From the NCBI GenBank assembly GCA_020429495.1, contig JAGQLJ010000005.1:1-18026 (forward strand): a DNA stretch of 18,026 nucleotides, in the 5' to 3' direction. The notes under the pieces were generated by a model. It was not told the DNA's origin and searched no databases. It worked only from the letters and a program-made list of their open reading frames with translations. The position numbers were made by a program, and so were the translations under genes. Source of the DNA: Candidatus Dojkabacteria bacterium. GTDB lineage: Bacteria; Patescibacteriota; Dojkabacteria; J137. Below, one piece after another: positions 7,198 to 13,734 of this stretch (position 1 is its first letter; each line of letters opens with the position of its first letter).

Positions 7198-7219
7198 ATG
7201 TGATCATAATATTAGTAAT

Positions 7220-8809
7220 ATGGATGACCCCATAAATAGTCCTAATGACAGTACTCGTAGACTTCCTATTGAGTTAGACGCAAATGCTGCAGAGACTTTA
7301 AAAATATATAACGAAGCGATAATTGCAATATCTCAGCTGGATGCTACATTCTTATCTAGGGTTGACTCTAGTACATTAATTTTAGTTGAAGGTAATATTG
7401 CATCGTCGTGGCAAATTGTTTATGCAGGAATGAATATACATACTAAGTTAGGTGATAATTTCAATAATCAACCAACAGCACTTATTAAGCGAAATTATAT
7501 AGCTAAGTTTAATAATTTTCTTGCACACATTGCTGAAGACCAAAACTTTACCACAGGTTATTCTGTAAAGACAGTTGTTCCTCTAGAAGTTTCGGACGGA
7601 ATCTATAGCTGGTGGGAAAAATTTGCTATTCAAGTATTTAAAGTACCCCGATTTGATGACAATCAGTATTACCTTTTTAATCTTGAAGCACAAGATACTT
7701 CGCATCTAGAAATTATAAAAATGGTAAGCCTAAATAATGAAATTTTATTACTTACCTCACAACTAGGTATTGATGAAGGCAGAGACTATAACTATTTACA
7801 CAACATGTTGTTTGATCATCTTAATAGATTTCTTGAAAGTATGGATGTTCAAGAAGTTAGAGTATTCAATTCAGATTTTGGCGAGTTAAATGTGACTTCT
7901 ATGAACCCATTTTATTATGTTCCTAATGTTAATGGAAAATCTAGAGCTCAAATAGGCGTATTTAATGGTGACGAACTAATTTGTTTATACAAAATTGATT
8001 TTGTAGATAGAAATGAAATATCAAGAGACTTATTACCTTTTATCAATAATTTTATACATAATATTTCATTAGTGTATTCCTTATTATCACTACATCAAGA
8101 TCAAGAGCATAGCAGTGAAAGTTTTAGTAAAACTATTAGTTATGTTTTACATCAGCTCAACTCACCACTAACTTCAATAAATTTAAAAATTGATTTGATA
8201 GATAGATATATGAGAGGCAAGGAGATTCTAGATGATAGAACACATGAAATGTTTGAAAGTATCATAACGTTAACAGCTGATATAGCTCAGCTAATTAGAG
8301 ATGTAAATTTATTTTATAAAATACAAATGGGAATATACACACCATCTGTGGATACTGTAGACAATGTCAATAATTTCTTCGATAAAATTGTTAAAAAAGT
8401 TCAAGACATATATCCAACTACTCAGGTTTTAATTAATGGTGGTGATTTTGGAGCTATGATTGACACAAATGTATTTAGCCACATAATTCATAATTTGGTA
8501 GAGAATGCTGCTAAATATAGTCAAAATAGTGAAGGTGAAATAGCTATTAGTATTAAACAAATAGATAAAAATCTTAAAATTAGTATTCAAGATAATGGAA
8601 TTGGAATTCCTCCTAATGATATAAATAAGATTTTTGATTCACTTTACCGTGCCAATAATACTACAGGGTATAAAGGTTCTGGTACTGGTTTAGAGTTAGT
8701 CAAATGGTGTGTAAAAACATTAGGTGGAGAAATTAGTGTAAAAAGTGAGGAAGGCTTAGGTTCGACTTTTACAGTAAGTGTACCACTTCTAGATTTTAAT
8801 GAACTTTAG
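7220..8809 (+). CDS. Cytosolic sensor histidine kinase
   Basis: The protein (529 aa from the ATG at 7220) has a C-terminal kinase core. The H-box is VLHQLNSPLTSI with the phospho-accepting His at residue 311, the N-box is HNLVENAAKYS, the G1 box DNGIGIPP and the G2 box GSGTGLEL, followed by a GSTFTVSVPL strand. The N-terminal 290 residues have no membrane helix. They look like one or two GAF/PAS-type sensory domains: about 175-290 has the length and strand/helix alternation of a GAF domain, but no ligand motif is recognised. The kinase is an orphan here, with no response regulator in the window. The start is set by the promoter at 7169-7197. The stop overlaps the convergent hydrolase gene by four bases. 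Confidence 0.9.
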   Translation: MDDPINSPNDSTRRLPIELDANAAETLKIYNEAIIAISQLDATFLSRVDSSTLILVEGNIASSWQIVYAGMNIHTKLGDNFNNQPTALIKRNYIAKFNNFLAHIAEDQNFTTGYSVKTVVPLEVSDGIYSWWEKFAIQVFKVPRFDDNQYYLFNLEAQDTSHLEIIKMVSLNNEILLLTSQLGIDEGRDYNYLHNMLFDHLNRFLESMDVQEVRVFNSDFGELNVTSMNPFYYVPNVNGKSRAQIGVFNGDELICLYKIDFVDRNEISRDLLPFINNFIHNISLVYSLLSLHQDQEHSSESFSKTISYVLHQLNSPLTSINLKIDLIDRYMRGKEILDDRTHEMFESIITLTADIAQLIRDVNLFYKIQMGIYTPSVDTVDNVNNFFDKIVKKVQDIYPTTQVLINGGDFGAMIDTNVFSHIIHNLVENAAKYSQNSEGEIAISIKQIDKNLKISIQDNGIGIPPNDINKIFDSLYRANNTTGYKGSGTGLELVKWCVKTLGGEISVKSEEGLGSTFTVSVPLLDFNEL

Positions 8810-9945
8810 TTTAAGTAATCGTAAACTATTTCTGAAATATCTTTAATTTTTAAATATCCATAAGGATAATCAGGTGCTTTGTCATTTAAAACTACTAATA
8901 CATAATCTGTTTTTTCACCATAAACAATTGCTGAATCTGAATATGTTGAGCCTTCAATTCCACCAAAAAGAAAACCTACTTTATTAGCTACCTCCACTCC
9001 ATTTGGTACACCACCAGGAATAGCCAACCTTAGATCAGAGCCAGTATTTTTCATCAAATTAATCATATAGTCAGTTAATTCTTCAGAAAGTATTTCACCT
9101 TTATAAAGTTTTATAAGTACTGTACCAATACTTCTCGCGGTTGCTTGGTGTGGATCTAAAAAGAAAGTTTGTGCACCAAGTTCATTTTGTGTCCTTGGGT
9201 TTACTACACTTAGGCCGCCTAATAAATTGTGCAAGTGATAGTGAGCACTATTGTTACTCTCTAGAATTGCAGCGTCAATAAAAGTTCTTAGGGGCAATTT
9301 TGTGCCTGCAGGATATTGTCCAATTGTATCCCAATTAGTGTGTTTTAGTTCATCTTTAACTGTAACAAGAGTGTCAAAGCTATATTTACCAGCGTCAATG
9401 TCTCGAAGCGTTAAAAGCACTGAAGGAAGTTTTGAAATACTTGCTGGAGGAAAAGTTTGATTATCATTTATTTCTAGCGCTTGATTTCGATTTAAATCGT
9501 ATAGATATATTCCAAAGTGACTTTGTTCTGTACCTAGAAAATTATTTAAATCCTGTTCTAAATTTGTGAAATCAATTTTTCTAAGTTTGGTATCTTTTAG
9601 AATTAATACTTGAACTCTATTGTTGGTATTTATTGTTTCCTTTGTTATACCAATATCTTCTTTTACAGGTATTAATGTAATTTCTCCTAAATATTTTGAG
9701 TCTATCTTATTTTCTTCAAAAGCATAAGTATTTATTAATTCAAAATCATATTTATCAATAATAGTAGCTTGCGAGGTATAAGACAAGTAATCTAAATCTT
9801 TTATATCTAAAGCTTTTAAAGTACATCTAATAATAGCGGTCTCTTGCGCGCAAGAATTATTATTTAATAAATATAGAACGAAAGAAGCAAGTAAAAATAC
9901 AATCAAACTTCCCGCAAAAAGATGGATAACAATAAAATGCTTCAT
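8806..9945 (-). CDS. Secreted, membrane-anchored class-A beta-lactamase-like serine hydrolase
   Basis: The 379-aa protein starts with a signal anchor (helix about 7-27) and an outward region of about 110 residues without a recognised domain. A penicillin-binding/beta-lactamase fold (about 140-379) follows. The catalytic motifs are SxxK as S169-I-S-K172 (PPASISKLP), SxN as S230-N-N (LESNNSAHY) and the KTG box as K322-V-G (ANKVG). I cannot find the ExxLN motif carrying the deacylating Glu166 of true class A beta-lactamases; the corresponding region reads FFLDPHQATARS. That favours a D,D-peptidase-like or signalling role over drug hydrolysis. The gene is divergent from a BlaI-type repressor and M56 protease, the arrangement of bla operons, so expression is probably repressed by BlaI. 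Fold is secure; activity is inference. Confidence 0.87.
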   Translation of the reverse strand: MKHFIVIHLFAGSLIVFLLASFVLYLLNNNSCAQETAIIRCTLKALDIKDLDYLSYTSQATIIDKYDFELINTYAFEENKIDSKYLGEITLIPVKEDIGITKETINTNNRVQVLILKDTKLRKIDFTNLEQDLNNFLGTEQSHFGIYLYDLNRNQALEINDNQTFPPASISKLPSVLLTLRDIDAGKYSFDTLVTVKDELKHTNWDTIGQYPAGTKLPLRTFIDAAILESNNSAHYHLHNLLGGLSVVNPRTQNELGAQTFFLDPHQATARSIGTVLIKLYKGEILSEELTDYMINLMKNTGSDLRLAIPGGVPNGVEVANKVGFLFGGIEGSTYSDSAIVYGEKTDYVLVVLNDKAPDYPYGYLKIKDISEIVYDYLN

Positions 9946-9953
9946 AATAAAAT

Positions 9954-9983
9954 ATTATAGGCTATAAAAAATGACTATGCTAA
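9954..9983 (-). promoter_or_regulatory. Candidate serine-hydrolase promoter
   Basis: A perfect TATAAT (9959-9954) lies 18 bases downstream of TTAGCA (9983-9978) on the minus strand. The -10 box ends eight bases before the ATG at 9945, so the leader would be almost absent. Confidence 0.5.
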
Positions 9984-9992
9984 TAAATCATA

Positions 9993-10021
9993 TTGGTATT
10001 TTCTACTACACAAATAGTAAT
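9993..10021 (+). promoter_or_regulatory. Candidate promoter of the BlaI-M56 pair with overlapping palindrome (possible BlaI operator)
   Basis: TTGGTA (9993-9998) and AGTAAT (10016-10021) are 17 bases apart and precede the BlaI-type gene at 10041. A dyad TACTA-N6-TAGTA (10004-10019) fills the spacer and touches the -10 box, where a bound repressor would block transcription. BlaI/MecI repressors bind dyads of TACTACA/TGTAGTA type as dimers, and this site agrees best in its left half. Promoter and operator are both inferred from position and symmetry. Confidence 0.4.
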
Positions 10022-10040
10022 TTTTCTGGTTTAATAATTT

Positions 10041-10418
10041 ATGAACCAAGTTTTGGGAGATTTAGAAGAAAAAATAATGAAAATACTATGGGGTTGTGCA
10101 ACCCCTCTAAAGCCATCGGAGGTTAAGTGTCAGCTTGAAGGTGACTATGCATACACAACTATAATGACTGTACTTGCTAGATTAAACGAGAAAGGCATTT
10201 TAGAAAGAAAACGAAAAGGAAAAGCATATTATTATTCACCAAAAAATAATAAGGAAAGTTTTATTAAACCTAAACTAAAAGGAATTTTCACAAACATTAT
10301 TGATACATATGGAAATATAGCAATATCTCAGTTTGTTGATGTTTTAGAAACTCTAAAGCCAGAAGATATAGATAAACTAAAAAAATATTTAGATTCAAAA
10401 ATCGATGAAGATAAATAG
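10041..10418 (+). CDS. BlaI/MecI-family winged-helix repressor
   Basis: This 125-aa protein is a member of the penicillinase-repressor family (BlaI/MecI/CopY type). These are dimeric DNA-binding proteins inactivated by proteolysis when a partner M56 membrane protease is triggered. Seen features are the N-terminal LGDLEEKIMKILW helix, the recognition-helix segment YAYTTIMTVLARLNEKGIL and the basic wing ERKRKGKAYYYSP. A C-terminal dimerisation helix pair (about 80-120) follows. The length is normal for the family. The gene overlaps the M56 protease gene by 14 bases and is divergent from the serine-hydrolase gene, so it probably controls both transcripts and itself from the shared intergenic region. 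Confidence 0.92.
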   Translation: MNQVLGDLEEKIMKILWGCATPLKPSEVKCQLEGDYAYTTIMTVLARLNEKGILERKRKGKAYYYSPKNNKESFIKPKLKGIFTNIIDTYGNIAISQFVDVLETLKPEDIDKLKKYLDSKIDEDK

Positions 10419-11292
10419 AACCAATTTAAACATTTTTGTAACAACTTTTGTTGTGGGACTTTACGCAGCTACAATTGTGACAGTACTTTTTGAATTAGTT
10501 GAAAGTTGTATAACTGAACTTTTTTTTAATAAAACATCTTCAGAGGTTTGGCAAGCAGTATTTAAAGAACCAAAATTTTATTTATATATAATCTCAATCT
10601 TAGTAGTTTTATATCTGATATCGAGAATTCTATTAGTAGCAGCTTCTTTTGTTTTAACAATTGCGAAAACTAATTATTTTCTAAATGCTCTAAATATTCT
10701 TCAGGAGAAAAAAGACTTTAAAATTTTTCTTAGTAATAAAAAAAATGCATTTACTGCAGGATTTTTAAACCCAACTATCTATGTATCTTCTGAATTGGTA
10801 AAAAGTTTTTCAAAGCAGTCGTTTAAAAAAGTTATATTGCATGAAAAATTTCATGTTGAAAATAAAGATCCTCTAAAGCAGCTAATTTTCTCAAAATTAA
10901 TATTATTGCTTCCACCGTTTTTCTTTAAGAAAGAAATAATAAATGAATTTTTAAAAGACAACGAAAACACTGCAGAAATTAATTTAGACATTCTCTTCCA
11001 AATAGATGGAATTAATAAATCTCTTGCTCTATCAAATTATGGTGGAGAGTTTGAAGCTGATATCTTAAAAGTAAATTCTTTATATAAAGATATGTTTAGC
11101 GTAGTTATGCTTGGGTTTGTATTTTTGTTTACATTTAGTATTGGACTTTTTATTACATCTAATCCACTTTCAGCGTGTAGTAATCATGATACTTGTAGTA
11201 TAATTAATCAATCATCTTCAGTGCAGAGTCTGCCAAGCCAATGTATTGAGACTCTTTATTCTCCAAGTAAGAACTACTCTTCCCCATTTTAG
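10405..11292 (+). CDS. M56-family (BlaR1-type) membrane metalloprotease without a penicillin-sensor domain
   Basis: The 295-aa protein has helices at about 10-32, 58-82, 158-174 and 231-251. A cytoplasmic zinc-protease part carries HEKFH (146-150) in the context ILHEKFHVENKDPL, the M56 pattern (HExxH...DPL). A third zinc ligand may be E187 or E191. In BlaR1 and MecR1 a C-terminal penicillin-binding sensor of about 250 residues follows the last helix. Here only about 44 residues follow, with three cysteines (C258, C264, C280) and a Ser/Asn-rich end. The start overlaps the repressor gene by 14 bases, so the two are co-translated. The likely job is cleavage or release of that repressor. How the protein senses a signal is not visible; a separate sensor is possible. 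Confidence 0.85.
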   Translation: MKINRTNLNIFVTTFVVGLYAATIVTVLFELVESCITELFFNKTSSEVWQAVFKEPKFYLYIISILVVLYLISRILLVAASFVLTIAKTNYFLNALNILQEKKDFKIFLSNKKNAFTAGFLNPTIYVSSELVKSFSKQSFKKVILHEKFHVENKDPLKQLIFSKLILLLPPFFFKKEIINEFLKDNENTAEINLDILFQIDGINKSLALSNYGGEFEADILKVNSLYKDMFSVVMLGFVFLFTFSIGLFITSNPLSACSNHDTCSIINQSSSVQSLPSQCIETLYSPSKNYSSPF

Positions 11293-11312
11293 AAATAATA
11301 TTATTTATTTCT
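11291..11312. terminator. AT-rich hairpin between convergent genes, possible weak bidirectional terminator
   Basis: AGAAATAA and TTATTTCT form an 8-bp stem with a 6-base loop spanning both stop codons, followed on the + strand by TTTCTCT. It has only one G-C pair, so it is a weak candidate. Confidence 0.3.
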
Positions 11313-11753
11313 TTTCTCTACCCAAATTAAACTCAAAACTACAACGTTGATAGCAATAAATCCAAGTAAACCTAATAGCTCTAGACTAATTTCTCTTCCT
11401 GCAATAGTTGTAAATATTGTTGGTGTTGCACAAGAAGTTCCTCCTACCACACAACTTTCTGATTCGCTAAAGACACCAAGTTGTAAAAGATTATGATAAG
11501 CAGAAAATAGTATTCCAATTCCAGCAAGAGCAGCAACATACCATTTACCAAATTTATCTGCTGTTAATATAGATATAACAGAAACAACTACAATTGGATA
11601 CATCCAAATTCTTGCCCACCAGCAAAACGGACAAGGAACAAACTCTTCAATTTCGCTCATGTATAGACTACCAACAACACCAAGAAAAGAAATTAAGAAG
11701 ATTACATGCATTGCATATGGTTTGATATTTTCTTTAATACTTGAAATGGACAT
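11301..11753 (-). CDS. Disulfide bond formation protein of the DsbB/BdbC type
   Basis: This 150-aa, four-helix membrane protein reoxidises a DsbA-like thiol oxidase and passes electrons to quinone. The first extracytoplasmic loop has the redox pair CPFC (C41, C44) in the context VPCPFCWWARIWMYP, typical of BdbC/DsbB. The second loop has C101 and C108 (SESCVVGGTSCATP). Helices are about 14-32, 45-64, 73-92 and 117-143. The length is normal for BdbC. It is convergent to the M56 gene and next to the tRNA region. No DsbA-like partner is in the window. The extracytoplasmic cysteines of the neighbouring M56 protein and the pilin-like protein are possible clients (inference). Confidence 0.92.
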   Translation of the reverse strand: MSISSIKENIKPYAMHVIFLISFLGVVGSLYMSEIEEFVPCPFCWWARIWMYPIVVVSVISILTADKFGKWYVAALAGIGILFSAYHNLLQLGVFSESESCVVGGTSCATPTIFTTIAGREISLELLGLLGFIAINVVVLSLIWVEKRNK

Positions 11754-11834
11754 AAATTAAATATAAAAATTAAAATTGAATTTTAGTTTGTGATTCATTA
11801 TATCGCACTTTATTGATATAATTACTTGAATTTT

Positions 11835-11917
11835 ATGCGCCCTTAGCTCCTCAATAGATTCTTTCAGAGCGTAGCGATGCTAGAAGATATTAGTCCCGAC
11901 GAAGTCGGGGAACTGGA
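11835..11917 (+). repeat. Interrupted partial copy of the tRNA-Arg 5' part
   Basis: ATGCGCCCTTAGCTC (11835-11849) is identical to the start of the real tRNA gene with its two preceding bases (11951-11965). The next seven bases of the tRNA, AACTGGA, appear at 11911-11917, after a 61-base insert. The insert has a strong hairpin (CCCGAC-GAA-GTCGGG, 11895-11909) and a weaker one (AGCGT-AGCG-ATGCT). No anticodon arm or T arm follows, so this is not a second tRNA. It looks like a partial duplication carrying a small repeat. Confidence 0.55.
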
Positions 11918-11952
11918 GGGCAAATAAAGCTAATTGCAATATTTGTACCAAT

Positions 11953-12026
11953 GCGCCCTTAGCTCAACTGGATAGAGCATCGGTCTTCGGAACCGGCGGT
12001 TGGGGGTTCGACTCCCTCAGGGCGTA
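11953..12026 (+). tRNA. tRNA-Arg (anticodon UCG)
   Basis: A complete cloverleaf of 74 bases can be drawn. The acceptor stem is GCGCCCT with AGGGCGT (first pair G-U), and the D arm is GCTC-AACTGGATA-GAGC. The anticodon arm is TCGGT-CTTCGGA-ACCGG with anticodon TCG, and the variable loop has 5 bases. The T arm is GGGGG-TTCGACT-CCCTC and the discriminator is A. CCA is not encoded. It reads CGA and, by wobble, other CGN codons. Confidence 0.95.
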
Positions 12027-12040
12027 CTTATAAATATTAC

Positions 12041-12144
12041 TTCTCGATACACCATACTTCGCATTGCTACGTATGGCACTCGAAGTGACATCTATTCTTG
12101 TCAGTTCGAGTGAAATTTGCTTTAGCAAATTTTGTATCGAGAAC
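12041..12144. repeat. Inverted pair of small repeats with matching arms and different central hairpins
   Basis: Unit 1 (+) is TTCTCGATAC (12041-12050), a hairpin with stem CCATAC/GTATGG (12052-12076), then CACTCGAAGTGACA (12077-12090). Unit 2 lies inverted: TGTCAGTTCGAGTG (12099-12112), a hairpin AAATTTGC-TTTA-GCAAATTT (12113-12132), then GTATCGAGAAC (12134-12144). The arms match (10/10 and 13/14), while the hairpins are unrelated. The whole can fold as a four-way cruciform. It lies between the tRNA and the next gene, and no gene is seen within it. Confidence 0.7.
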
Positions 12145-12195
12145 TACTTTCTACTGCCTGTTATGCTAATATTAAAGTATTCAAATGAATTTAAT

Positions 12196-12690
12196 ATGAA
12201 GTTAACCCTGTACAATGCAATTTCTGTAGATGGATTTATTGCAACAAAAGATGGAGATACTTCATGGGTTGCAGATGCAGATTGGGAAGTATTTGAATCA
12301 TTATGTTATCAATATAGAAACTTAGTTTGTGGTAGAAGAACATACGAAGAAATGACTGAAGATCCTGATATTGATCAAACTAAAATAAACTACCATGTCT
12401 TAACTTCAGATCCACAAAGTCATAATCAATTCAAATACATAAGTCAGCTCGTAGATTTTTATAAAGAAAATAAGGTGGAAGAAGCTCTATTAATTGGTGG
12501 AGGCATCGCAAATGCATCACTATTAAAAGAGAAATTAATTACAGATATGATTTTATCTGTTCATCCAATAATTTTAGGTGAAGGTATAAGATTATTTGAA
12601 AGTGATGGTGTTAAAGTTGAGCTTGATAAAGTTGATGTTAAAGAACTAAGTGACGATTTAGTTCATATATATTATAGAGTTAAATATTAA
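12196..12690 (+). CDS. Dihydrofolate-reductase-fold protein (RibD C-terminal domain family)
   Basis: The 164-aa protein is a stand-alone member of the RibD-C/DHFR-like reductase family, which uses NADPH. The start is the ATG at 12196, giving MKLTLYNAISVDGFIATKDG, the usual family beginning. The frame is open upstream to 12064, but those 44 codons lie in the repeat and are not family-like. Motifs are LVCGRRTYEEM (substrate/cofactor region), LIGGGIANASLL (NADPH-binding Gly-rich loop) and a closing HPIILGEGIRLFE segment. Proteins of this type are often annotated as dihydrofolate reductase family, but most have no proven substrate and a folate role is not implied. The alcohol dehydrogenase gene starts two bases after its stop, so these form an operon. 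Confidence 0.88.
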   Translation: MKLTLYNAISVDGFIATKDGDTSWVADADWEVFESLCYQYRNLVCGRRTYEEMTEDPDIDQTKINYHVLTSDPQSHNQFKYISQLVDFYKENKVEEALLIGGGIANASLLKEKLITDMILSVHPIILGEGIRLFESDGVKVELDKVDVKELSDDLVHIYYRVKY

Positions 12691-12692
12691 TT

Positions 12693-13703
12693 ATGAAAGT
12701 AAAAGCATATGCTGCAAAAAGTGCTGGTGCAAAACTAGAGCCAATTGAGTTTGAAATGGATGCTCCAGAATTAAACGAAATTATAATAAAAGTTACACAT
12801 TGTGGAATTTGCCATACTGATATTCACTATATAGACAACGATTGGGAAGAAACAGAATATCCGTTTATTCCAGGTCATGAAGTTGTTGGAATTGTTGATG
12901 AAGTTGGATCTGATGTAAGTGATTTTCAAAAAGAGGATGTAGTTGGATTAGGTTGGCAAATAGGTAATTGCAGAGAATGTGCAGCTTGTACTAAGGGTCT
13001 AGAAAATTGTTGTGTAAACATGGAAGATGGATACTCTACTTGTGTGGGAAGACCAGGAGGTTTTGCTGAATACATAAAAGTACCTACAGACTATGTTTTC
13101 CATTTACCTAAAGATATTGATTCTGCAAGCATTGCCCCAATGATGTGTGGAGGTATAACTACATATAATCCTTTTAAACTGTACGAAGTAAAACCAGGTA
13201 TGAAAGTTGGTGTAGTTGGAATTGGTGGATTAGGACATTTTGCAATTAAGTTTGCAAAAGGAATGGGTTGCGAAGTTTATGCATTCTCATCAAGCCCTGA
13301 AAAAGAAGAAGAAACTAAAAAAATTGGAGCAGATTACTTTGTTACAGATATATCAGATGAAAATCTTACAAGAAAATTATATTTTATTATTTCAACAGTT
13401 CCTGCTGATATAGATTGGAATAGATATATAGAAATTCTATCTCCAGGTGGAACATTAGCAGTTGTAGGAGTAGCAAATAATATTTCAATTGAAGCTGGTC
13501 CATTAATTATGGAAGAGAAAAGAATAGGAGGGGGGTCAATAGGTTCAAGAGAGCGAATAAAAGAGATGCTTACATTTGTAAACGAAAAGAATATAAATAC
13601 TGAATACGAACTATTTCCAATTGATAATGTAAATGGTGCAATAGAAAAAATTAAATCAGGTAAGATTAGATATAGAGCTGTTTTGGATTTAAGTACAATA
13701 TAA
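12693..13703 (+). CDS. Zinc-dependent alcohol dehydrogenase, NADP-preferring cinnamyl-alcohol-dehydrogenase type
   Basis: The 336-aa enzyme is a medium-chain zinc dehydrogenase/aldehyde reductase resembling E. coli YahK and plant CAD. Catalytic zinc ligands are C37 (CGICHTD), H62 in GHE and C152. Structural zinc cysteines are C93, C96, C99 and C107 (GNCRECAACTKGLENCC). The coenzyme-binding fold starts at VGVVGIGGLGHFAIKFAKGMG (about 172-192). The second strand ends in SSSPEK, the Ser-rich pattern that favours NADP(H). The length is close to the family's usual 340-350. It probably interconverts alcohols and aldehydes in the cytosol; the substrate cannot be told. It follows the DHFR-like gene by two bases. 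A heptamer array and the nucleotidyltransferase-like gene separate it from the next dehydrogenase. Confidence 0.93.
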   Translation: MKVKAYAAKSAGAKLEPIEFEMDAPELNEIIIKVTHCGICHTDIHYIDNDWEETEYPFIPGHEVVGIVDEVGSDVSDFQKEDVVGLGWQIGNCRECAACTKGLENCCVNMEDGYSTCVGRPGGFAEYIKVPTDYVFHLPKDIDSASIAPMMCGGITTYNPFKLYEVKPGMKVGVVGIGGLGHFAIKFAKGMGCEVYAFSSSPEKEEETKKIGADYFVTDISDENLTRKLYFIISTVPADIDWNRYIEILSPGGTLAVVGVANNISIEAGPLIMEEKRIGGGSIGSRERIKEMLTFVNEKNINTEYELFPIDNVNGAIEKIKSGKIRYRAVLDLSTI

Positions 13704-13706
13704 ATA

Positions 13707-13734
13707 GTTAAGAATTAAGAGTTAAAAGTTAAAA
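13707..13734 (+). repeat. Heptamer tandem array directly before the nucleotidyltransferase-like gene
   Basis: Four 7-base units (GTTAAGA, ATTAAGA, GTTAAAA, GTTAAAA) run without gaps up to the ATG at 13735, starting three bases after the alcohol dehydrogenase stop. The period equals that of the arrays around the four-helix remnant, but the unit sequence differs. No ribosome binding site can be seen within it. Confidence 0.55.

Noticed and set aside
7178..7219. In-frame TTG as the histidine kinase start
   Set aside because: A well-spaced -35/-10 pair (7169-7197) overlaps this stretch, placing the transcript start after the TTG. The ATG at 7220 fits better.
8806..9945. Annotation as a beta-lactamase giving drug resistance
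   Set aside because: SxxK, SxN and a KxG box are present, but the Glu166 region of class A enzymes is not recognisable, so hydrolysis of beta-lactams is not supported.
11835..11925. A second tRNA, or a tRNA with an intron
   Set aside because: Only the first 22 tRNA positions are represented. No anticodon arm, T arm or 3' acceptor strand follows in order.
12064..12195. N-terminal extension of the DHFR-like protein
   Set aside because: These codons lie in the inverted repeat pair and have no similarity to the family. The family N-terminus starts exactly at the ATG at 12196.
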